A stretch of 64,000 bases of DNA from RPQJ01 sp963726665 (GCA_963726665.1 CAVSDW010000020.1:62001-126000), one strand, 5' to 3'; shown: positions 9,936 through 19,278, numbered from the stretch's first letter. Notes: generated by a model not told the origin, from the letters alone. Translations and numbers: made by a program.

Positions 9936-10879
9936 GCCGGTGTTGCCTCGACGCGGGCGCCGTGCCGCTCGCGTATGGCGACCGGCACCGGGCGCAGGTC
10001 CCACACCACCCCGAGCGCGGCCAGCAGCCGCAGGCCGTAGTAGCTCAAGTCGATTTCCCACCAGTAGAAGCCCTGCCGCGCGGCGCTCGGGTAGTGGTGG
10101 TGGTTGTTGTGCCAGCCCTCTCCGAGCGTTATCAGCGCGAGCCAGGGGTTGTTGCGCGACTCGTCGCGAGTGGCGTAACGGCGGGTCCCGTAGCGGTGGG
10201 CGAGGGAGTTGATGGTGAAGGTCGCGTGATACAGCGCCACCGTGGAGATGCAGAAGCCCCACACCAGGAGCTGCCCGCCGCTCGTGCCGAGGCCCGGGGC
10301 CGTGCGCTCGAGCCACGCGCCGAGCGCGTAGAGCGCCACCGCCAGCGCCGCAGGCGCCGCGGCGTCGTAACGGTCCAGCCAGCGAAGCTCCGGGTAACGG
10401 ACGAGGTCCGGAACCAGGGACGGCCGCCCGGTGAAATTCTCGGTTGCGAGGACCCAGCCCACGTGGCTCCAGAGGAAGCCGTGTTCGCGTGGCGAGTGGC
10501 AGTCGGCCGGGCGGTCGGAGTGCCGGTGATGATGACGGTGATGCGACGCCCACCAGATCGGCCCGCGCTGCACGGCCGAGGCACCGACGAGCGCGAACAC
10601 GAACTGCGCCGGCCGCGAGGTGCTGAAGCTGCGGTGCGAGAAGTAGCGGTGATAAAACGCGGTCACCGCGAACATGCGCACGACGTACAGCGCCACCGCG
10701 ATCGCGACTGCGATCGTGCTCGCGCCTGTCCAGAGCACGCCGAGGCAGCCCGCGTGCAGCAGCACGAACGGCAGCACTCGCGGCCAGTCGATGCGGCGGG
10801 CGGCGTCCGCCGCCGTCGGTGGCTCTGCCGCGCTGCTGTCGATCCAGCGACGCAGCGAGAGTGCGAGGCGGCGTGTCAT
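9932..10879 (-). CDS. Membrane fatty-acid desaturase (acyl-CoA Delta-9 type)
   Basis: 315 residues from ATG 10879. The histidine boxes of membrane di-iron desaturases are all present: HRYFSH (HxxxxH), WASHHRHHHRHSD (HxxHH) and EGWHNNHHHYPSAARQGF (HxxHH). Hydrophobic spans flank them. Such enzymes insert a cis double bond into acyl chains in the inner membrane, using O2. In this operon it could supply the unsaturated chains that the CFA-type enzymes then modify. The start overlaps the lipocalin stop (ATGA). Confidence 0.9.
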   Translation of the reverse strand: MTRRLALSLRRWIDSSAAEPPTAADAARRIDWPRVLPFVLLHAGCLGVLWTGASTIAVAIAVALYVVRMFAVTAFYHRYFSHRSFSTSRPAQFVFALVGASAVQRGPIWWASHHRHHHRHSDRPADCHSPREHGFLWSHVGWVLATENFTGRPSLVPDLVRYPELRWLDRYDAAAPAALAVALYALGAWLERTAPGLGTSGGQLLVWGFCISTVALYHATFTINSLAHRYGTRRYATRDESRNNPWLALITLGEGWHNNHHHYPSAARQGFYWWEIDLSYYGLRLLAALGVVWDLRPVPVAIRERHGARVEATPA

Positions 10880-11433
10880 GGCGCCGGGTCCCGGGAAGGG
10901 CTGGCGCTCGAGTCCCAGCGCTGCGGCACCTTGCGCAGCAGCGATACGTCGTAGCCCTGGGCGGCGACGAACTGCACCAGGCGCTCGTAGTCTGCGTCCG
11001 GAATCGATGCAGTGCGCGCCATGATCCAGACGTAGTCGCGCGCGACCCGGGCGATCACGGTCTGTCCGTAGTCCGGCGACACGTACGCGATGCGGTAGTC
11101 CGCCTTCACCGGCCAGACGAATCGCATTCCCCACACGGCGTTCGACTCGTGGTCGAACACGAACCCGCGCGGGGTGTAGCGGCGGGGCTTGCCGTCGAAT
11201 CCGCCCTCGCGGAAGGTGAAGGTGGTCTCGATCGTGCCGTCGGGCGCGAGACGGTACGACTCGACGGCGTTGTAGGCGTCGCGCTCGATGAAGGTCGGTA
11301 TGGACGCGATCACGTACCAGTCACCCATGAACCGCGCGAGGTCCACCTTCGGCGCCTGCGCGAGCGGCTGCTGCGGGGCGCTCTGGCAGCCCGCGAGCAG
11401 GAACGCCGCGGCAAGCAGGATACGGGCGGTCAT
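10876..11433 (-). CDS. blc: Outer-membrane lipocalin (Blc-like lipoprotein)
   Basis: 185 residues from ATG 11433, which has a good Shine-Dalgarno (GGGAG, 7 bases upstream). A GTG at 11451 overlapping the previous stop as GTGA is the alternative. Signal peptide MTARILLAAAFLLAGC with the lipobox LAGC predicts a lipidated periplasmic protein. The lipocalin signature FMGDWYVIASIPTFIERDAYNAVE follows directly, with the second motif YVSPDYGQTVIARVARDYVWIMART. Bacterial lipocalins bind fatty acids or lysophospholipids, fitting a lipid-remodelling operon. Confidence 0.92.
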   Translation of the reverse strand: MTARILLAAAFLLAGCQSAPQQPLAQAPKVDLARFMGDWYVIASIPTFIERDAYNAVESYRLAPDGTIETTFTFREGGFDGKPRRYTPRGFVFDHESNAVWGMRFVWPVKADYRIAYVSPDYGQTVIARVARDYVWIMARTASIPDADYERLVQFVAAQGYDVSLLRKVPQRWDSSASPSRDPAP

Positions 11434-11447
11434 CGCGATACTCCCGG

Positions 11448-12071
11448 TCACATCAACTCATAGCGGAGGTTCCGGCCGCCCGCGGCCGGCGCTTCGAGCG
11501 CCACCCAGCGTCCGCCCGCGTACCAGAGATCGATCTGCAGTTCCTTCCCGATGATGCGATGGCGTTGCGCGGCGAGCCGCTGGCCCCTGACGGCCACGGT
11601 CTCCTCGCCGAGCGCCGTGACCGTTACGGGCAGCAGCTCACCGGTCTGCGAGTTCAGCAGCTGCCGCTCATCGAGGATGCGCGGGTTCCAGTAGGCGAAG
11701 CTCATGACGCAGCCCGGGTGCTCGCTGCGTTGTTTCGGGCGATTGACCACCAGCCGGCCATCGCGCTCGGCGGCGTCGACGGACTCGCGGCGGCCGTTGT
11801 CGTTGGTGCGCGCGACCAGCGTACGAAGGCAGTCGCCATCCCAGCGCTCGACGGCCTGGTGGTCGTAGCGATAGGCGCTCAGGAACAGCAGGCGCACGTC
11901 GAACCGTGCCTCGCTGCGCAATTCGCGCTCGCCGTCCTTCACGCTCAGCGTGTAGCGGTGCTGTCCGATCTCCCGTCCGTCGAGCAGCACGCGGAAATTC
12001 CACGCGTCGGGCTGCGCGACGGCCAGCGTCGGGGCGAGAGTCGCGGCGAGCAGGAGGAGGGCGCGCATCAT
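11448..12071 (-). CDS. DUF6134 family secreted protein
   Basis: 207 residues. A Sec signal peptide MMRALLLLAATLAPTLAVAQ precedes a domain with WNFRVLLDGREIGQHRYTL and YRYDHQAVERWDGDCL, the pattern of DUF6134. Function is unknown; proteins of this type sit in the amine-oxidase/CFA/lipocalin clusters of many proteobacteria. ATG 12071 overlaps the preceding methyltransferase stop as ATGA; a second ATG at 12068 is possible. A periplasmic accessory role in lipid modification is inferred only from the operon. Confidence 0.8.
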   Translation of the reverse strand: MMRALLLLAATLAPTLAVAQPDAWNFRVLLDGREIGQHRYTLSVKDGERELRSEARFDVRLLFLSAYRYDHQAVERWDGDCLRTLVARTNDNGRRESVDAAERDGRLVVNRPKQRSEHPGCVMSFAYWNPRILDERQLLNSQTGELLPVTVTALGEETVAVRGQRLAAQRHRIIGKELQIDLWYAGGRWVALEAPAAGGRNLRYELM

Positions 12072-13183
12072 CTGCGTCCGGGCGCTTCGGGCGCGGGGGC
12101 GTTGCCCTCAGGGCGATCCGCGACGAGGCGCGGGAAAGCCATGGGTCGCTCGAACAGGTAATGACTGACCCACCACTCCTGCCCGCCGCGATAGCCGAAC
12201 ATCTCGGCGCAGGCCATGAAGAAGATCCGCCAGCGCTGCAGCCACATGGCGGCGCTCGACTGGCCGTAGGTGCGCCCCATCACGGCCAGCACCTCGGCCC
12301 GGCGGGCGTCCACGTTCGCGAGCCAGGCGTTGGCCGTTCTTTCGTAATGCCTGCCGTCCCAGCGCCAGCGGCTCACGAAGCGCAGCTGGTCCTGGAATCG
12401 CAGCGCGAGTTCGTCGCTCGGCATGATGCCGCCCGAGAAGAAATGGCGACTCATCCAGTCGGCCGGCCCCTGGTCCACGAACGCGTACGGCGTGGCGCGG
12501 TGACAGAAGACGTGCATGAAGAAGCGTCCGCCCGGGTTCAGCCAGTCGTGCACGCGGGCGAAGAGCGCGGGCCAGTTGCGCATGTGCTCGAACATCTCTA
12601 CCGATACCACGCGGTCGAAGCGCTGCCCGGTCGAGAAGTGGTTCATGTCGGCAGTGAGCACTTCCACGTTGCCGAGACCCCGCCGCGCGGCCTCCTCGAG
12701 GATCCACGTACGTTGCGAGCGAGAGTTCGATACCGCGGTGATGCTGCTCCGCGGGTAACGCGTGGCCATCCACAGCGTGAGCGAGCCCCAGCCGCATCCC
12801 AGTTCCAGGATCGACTGGCCGTCCTCGAGCCCCGCGTGCTCGCAGGTCGCGGCGAGTGCTTCGGCCTCGGCCTGCGCGAGGGTCTGCGCGCCGTCGGGCC
12901 ACCAGGCGCTGCTGTACTTGCGGTGCGGGCCGAGCGCGAGGGCGAAGAAGTCGGCCGGCACCTCGTAGTGCTGGGTGTTCGCGAGGTGAGGCAACGGGGC
13001 GATCTCGGACTCCGCCATCGAGCGCGCGAATGCCTCCGTTGCGACCGATGCGATTTCGCAGTCGCTCGCCCCGATTTCCGACAGCCGTTGCTCGCACAGG
13101 CGGCGGATTCCCGCGCGGATGACCGCGTCGGGGACGTACCCCTGCTCGACCCAGTTGATGGCGAAGCGGGTGGCGTGGTTCAT
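12068..13183 (-). CDS. Second CFA-like SAM-dependent methyltransferase
   Basis: 371 residues from ATG 13183. Motif I is ILELGCGWGSLTLWMA, preceded by HYEVPADFFALALGPHRKYS, and followed by SVEMFEHMRNWPALF. This is the CFA/coclaurine-N-methyltransferase-like branch, clearly different from the classical CFA at the other end of the operon. Having two distinct CFA-family enzymes in one operon suggests different acyl modifications, for example plain methylation versus cyclopropanation (inference). Start and stop both overlap neighbours by ATGA. The sequence is intact. Confidence 0.85.
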   Translation of the reverse strand: MNHATRFAINWVEQGYVPDAVIRAGIRRLCEQRLSEIGASDCEIASVATEAFARSMAESEIAPLPHLANTQHYEVPADFFALALGPHRKYSSAWWPDGAQTLAQAEAEALAATCEHAGLEDGQSILELGCGWGSLTLWMATRYPRSSITAVSNSRSQRTWILEEAARRGLGNVEVLTADMNHFSTGQRFDRVVSVEMFEHMRNWPALFARVHDWLNPGGRFFMHVFCHRATPYAFVDQGPADWMSRHFFSGGIMPSDELALRFQDQLRFVSRWRWDGRHYERTANAWLANVDARRAEVLAVMGRTYGQSSAAMWLQRWRIFFMACAEMFGYRGGQEWWVSHYLFERPMAFPRLVADRPEGNAPAPEAPGRR

Positions 13184-14095
13184 GTCGCTGTCCCCTGGCG
13201 CGCGAGCGCCGCCGCGATGAAGCGCACGCCGTCCTCGGGCGCGGAGCCGAGCGCGACGGCTCCGGCCGCGGCGACGGCAGCGCGATGCCGCATGGCCGTC
13301 GAACCGCCGACGAAGACGGGGACCTTCACCTGGCGCACCAGCTTCGGCAATTCGCGCTCCAGCAGCCCAGCCGGGGGATCGACTCGACGAGGAGAGGACC
13401 ACCGCGTCGCAGCCGGAGCGCGCGCGCGCCTCGGCGACGTCCTCGAGCGGCGTGTCCGCCCCGAGCAGGACCGGTCGCAGGCCGGCATCCTGGGCCTCCA
13501 GCGCGAACATCAGCAGGCCGATCTCGTGCTGCTCGCCGGGTGCGCAGGCGGCGAGGATCCGCGGGCCGCTCGAGTAGCGCATGCGGTGCTGCAACCTCGC
13601 GCCGAGCTTGCTGCGCAGGTAGGTCGAGAGGAAGTGCTCCTCGGCGATCGCGCCGGCCATGCGCTGCCAGCGTTCGCCGAGGCGGACGAGCAGCGGCACG
13701 ATCACCTGGCTGGTGACGGTTTCCACCGAGTGCACGGACAGCGCGCCGTCGTAGATCCGGTCGAGTTCCAGCTCATCGAAGCGCGATATGGCCGCGGCCA
13801 TCGAGTCGACGTACGCCGACCAGGGCCCGCGCCCGCGCGCTGCCGGGCCTCGCGATGCCGGCTCGGCCTCGAGCAACTCGTTCACCTGGCTGATCGGCAC
13901 GCCGCGTTCGACGAGCACGAGCACCCTGCGGATGAGTTCGACGTGCTGATGCGTGTAGAGACGGTGCCCCTTGGGGGTGCGCAGCGGTCGGATGAGCCCG
14001 TATCGCCGCTCCCATGCGCGCAGCGTGACGGGATTGACGCCCGTCAGCGCGGAGATGGTGCGGATCGGGAGCTTTTCTCCGCCGGCGAGCGTCAT
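13180..14095 (-). CDS. litR: MerR-family, B12-dependent CarH/LitR-type photoreceptor regulator, frameshifted
   Basis: Reconstructed 304 residues from ATG 14095. Residues 9-75 are a MerR winged helix (IRTISALTGVNPVTLRAWER). Residues 100-175 are the methionine-synthase-type cap carrying W143-x9-E153-H154, exactly the Wx9EH motif. The cobalamin fold follows with E188-Q-H190-E-I-G193, the ExHxxG motif whose His ligates cobalt. Together these define CarH/LitR regulators, which bind DNA in the dark with adenosylcobalamin and release it in light (family knowledge). The frame is lost near 13385 and continues as VDPPAGLLERELPKLVRQVK, ending at 13180; the shift equals one surplus base next to a five-G run. 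The stop overlaps the next gene (ATGA), so the regulator heads the operon it probably controls. Confidence 0.85.
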
Positions 14096-14100
14096 GGGGT

Positions 14101-14184
14101 TGTACAAGATCGCGCGATTAAAGTGATGCAAATACTATACACAGCGCATGAGGAGGTCAATATAGGCAAAGAATAGTATGTACA
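14101..14184. promoter_or_regulatory. Candidate CarH/LitR operator half-sites
   Basis: TGTACA occurs at 14101-14106 (inside TTGTACAA) and 14179-14184, and TATACA at 14136-14141 overlapping the -10 element. TGTACA-like half-sites are typical of MerR-type photoreceptor operators. Position around the promoter fits autorepression, but no footprint is implied. Confidence 0.4.
14132..14160 (-). promoter_or_regulatory. Sigma-70-type promoter of the light operon
   Basis: On the minus strand TTGACC (14155-14160) and TAGTAT (14132-14137) are spaced by 17 bases, about 37 bases before the regulator start. This is the only AT-rich promoter-like stretch seen ahead of the eight coupled genes. Confidence 0.6.
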
Positions 14185-14304
14185 GACAGTTGTGACAATG
14201 GTCTGTCCGGCGCCCCGGCGACGGCCGGCGGCAGCGGGCTTCGACCCGCGGTCACGGGCCACGAACCCGCTAGAATCGCCCCCTTGGTTCAACGGAGCGC
14301 GCCC

Positions 14305-14878
14305 TTGACACAACTCGTCCTCGGACTGGTGACATTTCTCGGCATCCACTCCATTTCCATCTTTGCGCCTGGCTGGCGCGACGCGATGGTGACGCGCCTC
14401 GGCGCGCTCAACTGGAAGCGGCTGTATTCGGTCGCCTCGCTCCTGGCGTTCGTGCTGCTGGTGCACGGCTGCAGCGTGGCGCGACAGGAGCCAGTGGTGC
14501 TCTACCAGCCGGCCACCTGGATGCGCCACCTCGCGGTGCTCGTGATGCTGCCGACGTTTCCGTTGCTGCTCTCCGCCTATCTGCCCGGGCGCATCAAGGG
14601 CGCGGTGAAGCACCCGATGCTCACCGCGACCAAGACCTGGGCGCTCGCCCACCTGATGGCGAACGGCATGCTGGCGGACGTGCTCATGTTCGGTGGATTC
14701 CTCGCCTGGGCCGTCCTCGATCGCATCTCGGTCGGCAGGCGCCCCGTGCCCAAAGCGCAGGGGGCGCCTCCCGGAAAATACAACGATGCGATCGCGGTGG
14801 TCGGTGGGCTGCTGATCTACGCGACTCTTTGTCGTTTGGGCCCACGTGCGGTTGTTCGGCGTCCCGCCGATACCCTGA
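14305..14878 (+). CDS. NnrU family membrane protein, frameshifted near its end
   Basis: Reconstructed about 190 residues from TTG 14305, chosen because GGAG lies 7 bases upstream and homologues begin xTQLVLGLVTFLGIHSISI. Several membrane helices follow, with the NnrU features HLMANGMLADVLMFGGFLAW. NnrU-type proteins accompany denitrification and isoprenoid or haem-related steps, but the biochemical role is not settled. At about 14823-14830 one surplus base shifts the frame; the correct C-terminus reads FVVWAHVRLFGVPPIP and stops at 14876-14878. Divergent from the photoreceptor operon, it may share its control region. Confidence 0.75.
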
Positions 14879-14917
14879 GGGCGCCCATATGCCGACCGCC
14901 CAGCCGCGAAGCGGTGC

Positions 14918-15397
14918 ATGACCAACGCCGGCCTACCGACGTACCTGAACCGGGGGCTTTCGCTGACCCATGCGGAACTCTGCACGGAGCTGGGCAAAGA
15001 ACTCCTCTTGCTCTGCAAGTCGGTGACGGCGGACGGTCGCCTGAGCCCGGCAGAGCTCGCGGCATTGAGGCAGTGGCTCAGCGATGCAGAGACCGCCGCC
15101 ATGCCGGCGGCGGAACACCTGCGCGTGATCATCGCGAAGGTGCTCGCGGACGGAAAGATCACGCCGGAGGAGTACCGGGAAGTGCATCGAGCGGTCGAAG
15201 CGGCGCTGCCATTCGACGCGCGGCGACAGGCCATGGACGCGCGGCTGGAAGTCGAGGCAGAGGAGGCCGCCGCCAGCCGGGGCGCGCGAGCGGAGCAGCG
15301 TCGCGACGGCGGGCCGCGGGGGACCGTCCTGCGGGTGACCGCGGTCATCGCGCTGCTGCTGGCCCTCGGCGCCGTCGCGGCCTGGATGCTTCGGTGA
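14918..15397 (+). CDS. TerB-like hypothetical protein with C-terminal membrane anchor
   Basis: 159 residues. The centre (LCTELGKELLLLCKSVTADGRLSPAEL and later VIIAKVLADGKITPEEY, about residues 20-85) has the acidic helical look of TerB/DUF533-like domains, with two DG(R/K)xxxxE loops. A hydrophobic helix ILLALGAVAAWML ends the protein, so it is probably tail-anchored in the inner membrane. No function is assigned. It follows the NnrU gene after 39 bases. Confidence 0.6.
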   Translation: MTNAGLPTYLNRGLSLTHAELCTELGKELLLLCKSVTADGRLSPAELAALRQWLSDAETAAMPAAEHLRVIIAKVLADGKITPEEYREVHRAVEAALPFDARRQAMDARLEVEAEEAAASRGARAEQRRDGGPRGTVLRVTAVIALLLALGAVAAWMLR

Positions 15398-15418
15398 ACC
15401 CGGGTAGGGGGTGACCGC

Positions 15419-17452
15419 CTACTTCGGGCGCCCCGCAAAGCCGGCCGCCGTCCGCAGCGCGTCGGCATCCATCAGCTTGTCGCCCATCATGACGACGCGG
15501 GTCTGTCGAAGGTCTCCGATGCGAGTCGAGGGGTCGCCTTCGACGAGGAACAGGTCGGCCGTCTTGCCGACGGCGATCGAGCCCGTGGTCTTGTCCGCGC
15601 CGACGAGGCGCGCCGGGGCGATGGTCGCCGCAGCAAGCGCTTCGGCAGGCGTCATGCCGGCTTCGGTATAGATCTCGAGCTCGTGGACGAGTTCGATGCC
15701 GCCGCCGTCGGTGCCTGCGACGATCGGGACGCCGGCCTGGTGCATGCGCTTCAGGAGCTCGACCATCTTCGCCCAGCTCGCGCGGTAGTCGGCGCGGGTC
15801 AGGTCCTTGGGCACCGCGAATCCTCCCGAGCGGAAGCCGCGCTCGACCGTCGGCGGCAGCGTGCCGACGAAAGGCGAGTAGGAGGGCGAGAGATCGCCGT
15901 TCTCGGGAACGTACAGCGATTCGAACGCCACCATCGTCGGGTCGCTCGCGATCTTCTTCGCCGCGAGCGTCGCGACGAAGGATTTCATCGGCTCGGCGTC
16001 CAGGTCGACGTCCTTCGCGTAGCGACCCGGCCCCTCGAAACGCGCGATGCCGTTCGAGGCCTGGATGACGCTGTCGGGCATCGCCTGCATCATGATCCAG
16101 TTGATGTGCGTGATCTCGTCGTAGCCGTCGTTGACGGCGTCCAGCGGCCGGATGCCCGCGGGAATGTGACCGTGGACGTGCAGGCCGAGCTTGTGGGCCT
16201 CGGCGATGGTGGCGGGAAGCCACTGCGGGTTGAAGGTGCCGTAGAACTTGACGCCCGTGAAGCCATTGGCTTTCGCCGTGCGGACCAGGGCGATGGCCTC
16301 CGCTTCGCTGGTCGCGACGTTCGCGACCTGCGCCGTGTAGGGGCCCTTGCCGTCGATCAGCGCGGACGGATAGACATTCGGAAACAGCAGCTCGCCCTTG
16401 GCACGGCGCGCGGCGCGCGACATCGTCGCGGTGTCGCTGTTGCCGGGGTCGCGCACCGAAGTGACGCCCATCGAGAGTTCCTGGAGACCGGTGTAGTCGC
16501 CGCCGACGTGCATGTGGACGTCCCAGAGCCCGGGCACCAGCGTCTTGCCGCGCCCGTCGATGCGCTCGGCGCCTGCGGGCACCGCGGTCGATGCGGCCGG
16601 TCCGACGGCGACGATGCGGCCGCCTTCCACCACGACGGTCTGGTCGGCCAGGAATCGCTGGGCGTCGGCGTCGTAGAGGCGAACGTTGGTGAAGGCGACC
16701 GGGGCCTTGGGAACTCGCGGCAGCGTCCGGCTGATCCTGGCGACCTCGGCGGCGAGGGCGTCGTCCTGTGCCTTCTCGGTAGGCTTCAGCGAATCCTCGT
16801 AGCCGGCGGGCAGCCACGCGAGTCCGAAGTTGACGCCGAAGAACCTGCCCTTCGAGTCGGTCCACACCGGGATCGGCGAATTGCTGATCCCCGTTACCGA
16901 CCAGCACGTGATTGTCTGGCGATTCGCGGCGTCACCCACCTCGATGGTCGTCAGCTTTTCCGCGTGGGCCTTGCCGCCGGGCAGCAGCTCGAGCGTGCGG
17001 CCGGGCGTGCTGATCAGCCGTTCGATGAATGCGGCACTGGTGTCCATGGTGCCGCCGAAGGTCGAGTAATAGCGGGGCGCGGAATATGCCGCTGCACCCT
17101 TGTCGACCGGGCTTCGCCAGGTCGCCTGGCCTGCAACGATCTCGAACGTTTCCGTCGCATCGCCCTGCGGCGTGACGCCGCGCACCACGACGCGAGCCGG
17201 CATGCCGTCGGCGCCGGGAATGACCGCGGTGTCGATCTCCCAGACCTGGCCGCGCAGGTTGAGGCTCTCGCGGCTCATGCGGGTGCCGTCGGGAAGCGTC
17301 CAGCCCCAGGAGTCGCCGTGCTTGCCGCCGGTCGAGATGATGACGAAGTGGCGCGCGTCTGCCGGCGGCTTCGCAAGTTCGGCGGTGGGTGTCTGCGCCG
17401 TCGCGGCGACCGCGAACAGTGCGCCTATGGTGAGCAGGCTGAGGCGATTCAT
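15419..17452 (-). CDS. Secreted amidohydrolase-family metal-dependent hydrolase
   Basis: 677 residues from ATG 17452, the start that gives a signal peptide (MNRLSLLTIGALFAVAATAQ). The C-terminal 400 residues are an amidohydrolase barrel: LVPGLWDVHMHVGGDY supplies the HxH metal ligands, HGHIPAG and HINWIMM supply further histidines, and VAGTDGGG the aspartate. The N-terminal 270 residues form a separate domain with no recognised fold. Related exported enzymes act on imides or dipeptides; the substrate here is unknown. Its stop faces the TerB-like gene across 21 bases. Confidence 0.8.
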   Translation of the reverse strand: MNRLSLLTIGALFAVAATAQTPTAELAKPPADARHFVIISTGGKHGDSWGWTLPDGTRMSRESLNLRGQVWEIDTAVIPGADGMPARVVVRGVTPQGDATETFEIVAGQATWRSPVDKGAAAYSAPRYYSTFGGTMDTSAAFIERLISTPGRTLELLPGGKAHAEKLTTIEVGDAANRQTITCWSVTGISNSPIPVWTDSKGRFFGVNFGLAWLPAGYEDSLKPTEKAQDDALAAEVARISRTLPRVPKAPVAFTNVRLYDADAQRFLADQTVVVEGGRIVAVGPAASTAVPAGAERIDGRGKTLVPGLWDVHMHVGGDYTGLQELSMGVTSVRDPGNSDTATMSRAARRAKGELLFPNVYPSALIDGKGPYTAQVANVATSEAEAIALVRTAKANGFTGVKFYGTFNPQWLPATIAEAHKLGLHVHGHIPAGIRPLDAVNDGYDEITHINWIMMQAMPDSVIQASNGIARFEGPGRYAKDVDLDAEPMKSFVATLAAKKIASDPTMVAFESLYVPENGDLSPSYSPFVGTLPPTVERGFRSGGFAVPKDLTRADYRASWAKMVELLKRMHQAGVPIVAGTDGGGIELVHELEIYTEAGMTPAEALAAATIAPARLVGADKTTGSIAVGKTADLFLVEGDPSTRIGDLRQTRVVMMGDKLMDADALRTAAGFAGRPK

Positions 17453-17517
17453 CGTACGTGCTCCGCAGGGGGCGAGGCGGAAGACTGACAGAGCCCCGCG
17501 GCTCCAGCAAGGCACCC

Positions 17518-19278
17518 TCACGGGTTCTCGTCCGCCTCGAACAGGCTCTCGAGCTGGCGTGCCGATGCCACGGCCGTGGCGATGAGCTTGGTCTCGTCGT
17601 CGCGCACCGAGGCCTGGGCCCGCAAGGTCTCCTCGTCGATTTCGCGGAACCGACGCACCTGCGATGCGGCCGCATCGCGCGAGGTGCCGAGCGCCACCAG
17701 CACGGCCTCGGCGAGTTCCAGGCTCGAGGCGAACGTCTCGCGCCAGATCTCGGTGACACCCGCCTCCATCAGCCGGAATGCGTGCTGCCGATTTCGCGCC
17801 CGTGCAAGGACGCGCAGGTTCGGGAAGTGCCTGCGCGCGACCTCCGCCGTGCGCACCGAGGCCTCGACGTCGTCGATCGCGATCACCAGCACCGTTGCTT
17901 GCGCGGCGCCTGCAGAGCGCAGCATTTCGAGGCGCGATGCGTCGCCGTAATACAGCCGGTTGCCGAATCTGCGCACGAAATCAACCTGTGCCTGGCTGAT
18001 CTCGAGCGCCGTGAAGCGGATCCGCCGCGCGCGGAGCACGCGCGCCACGATCTGGCCGAACCGGCCGAACCCGGCGACGAGGACCCGCGGTTCCTCGGGC
18101 TCGAAGGTGTCGAAGGCCGGCGCGGCCGCGGCAGGCTTCAAGCGTCGTGCGAGCCTGTCGGCGCCAGCGATCAGCAGCGGCGCAGCGACCATCGACAGCG
18201 TGACCACGATGACGAGCAGGTCGGCGGTCGCGCGGGGCAGCAGCCCGCCGCCCGCCGCCAGGGCCAGCAGCACGAACGCGAATTCACCGCCGCCCGCCAG
18301 CGCGACAGCGAGACGCCAGGCAGTCGCGCGGTCCTGCCGCGCAATCCGCGCCGCGCAGCCGACGGCGAGCATCTTGACGGTGAGGTAGCCGAGAGTCAGC
18401 GCGAGCACCGTGAACGGGGACTGGAGCAGCACACCGAGGTTGGCGGACATGCCGACGGCCATGAAGAAGAGTCCGAGCAGCAGTCCCTTGAAGGGCTCGA
18501 TGTCCGCCTCGAGCTCGTGGCGGTATTCGCTGTCGGCGAGCAGCACGCCGGCCATGAATGCACCGAGTGCCATCGAGAGGCCGACCGACTCGAAGAGCAG
18601 CGCAGTGCCGACGACGACCAGCAGCGCCGCTGCGGTGAAGGCTTCCTGCGCGCGGGTACCCGCGATGATGCGCAGTGCGGGGCGCAGCGCGTAGCGCCCG
18701 GCGATGACCACGGCCGCGGCGGCAACCAGCGGAATCGCGATCGCCTTCCAGTCGAGCGTCGCAGAACCCGCGCCGCCGAGCATGGGCAGGACGACGAGGG
18801 CAGGCATGATCGCCAGGTCCTGGAACAGCAGGATCGCAAACGCGGAGCGGCCATGGCGCGCGGTCAGCTCGCCGCGCTCGGCCAGAACCTGCAGGACCAG
18901 CGCCGTAGACGAGAGCGACAGCGCGAATGCGGTGACGAATGCCGTGGGCCACGGCAGTCCGAGCGAGAACGCCGCCGCCGCAAGCACTGCGGTCGTGAGC
19001 GCAACCTGCACGCCGCCGGCGCCGAAGACGGCGTGACGCATCACCCAGAGTCGTGACGGCTGCAACTCGAGCCCGATCACGAACAGCAGCAGCACGACGC
19101 CGAACTCGGCGAAGTGCAGGATGTTCTCGACGTCCTGGAAAAGAGCGAGCCCCCAGGGCCCGATCACCACGCCGGCGGCGAGGTACCCAAGCACCGCGCT
19201 GAGTTTGAATCGCCGGAACAAGGGCACGGCGATGACCGTGGCGGCGAGAAGTACGGCGACCTGGCCTGTGAGTGTCAT
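17518..19278 (-). CDS. Kef-type monovalent cation:proton antiporter with RCK domain
   Basis: 586 residues. About twelve membrane helices of the CPA2 exchanger family occupy residues 1-385, including LAAGVVIGPWGLALF, LLLFVIGLEL and LSLSSTALVLQVL. A cytosolic Rossmann-type RCK/KTN domain follows from about 405 (PRVLVAGFGRFGQIVARVL), as in KefB and KefC. These proteins exchange potassium or sodium for protons at the inner membrane. No KefF/G partner is adjacent, so gating by glutathione is not supported here. Confidence 0.85.
   Translation of the reverse strand: MTLTGQVAVLLAATVIAVPLFRRFKLSAVLGYLAAGVVIGPWGLALFQDVENILHFAEFGVVLLLFVIGLELQPSRLWVMRHAVFGAGGVQVALTTAVLAAAAFSLGLPWPTAFVTAFALSLSSTALVLQVLAERGELTARHGRSAFAILLFQDLAIMPALVVLPMLGGAGSATLDWKAIAIPLVAAAAVVIAGRYALRPALRIIAGTRAQEAFTAAALLVVVGTALLFESVGLSMALGAFMAGVLLADSEYRHELEADIEPFKGLLLGLFFMAVGMSANLGVLLQSPFTVLALTLGYLTVKMLAVGCAARIARQDRATAWRLAVALAGGGEFAFVLLALAAGGGLLPRATADLLVIVVTLSMVAAPLLIAGADRLARRLKPAAAAPAFDTFEPEEPRVLVAGFGRFGQIVARVLRARRIRFTALEISQAQVDFVRRFGNRLYYGDASRLEMLRSAGAAQATVLVIAIDDVEASVRTAEVARRHFPNLRVLARARNRQHAFRLMEAGVTEIWRETFASSLELAEAVLVALGTSRDAAASQVRRFREIDEETLRAQASVRDDETKLIATAVASARQLESLFEADENP

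Noticed and set aside
12068..14131. A 687-residue MerR-methyltransferase fusion
   Set aside because: One surplus base near 13385 hides the regulator's own C-terminus and stop at 13180, which overlaps the methyltransferase start as ATGA.
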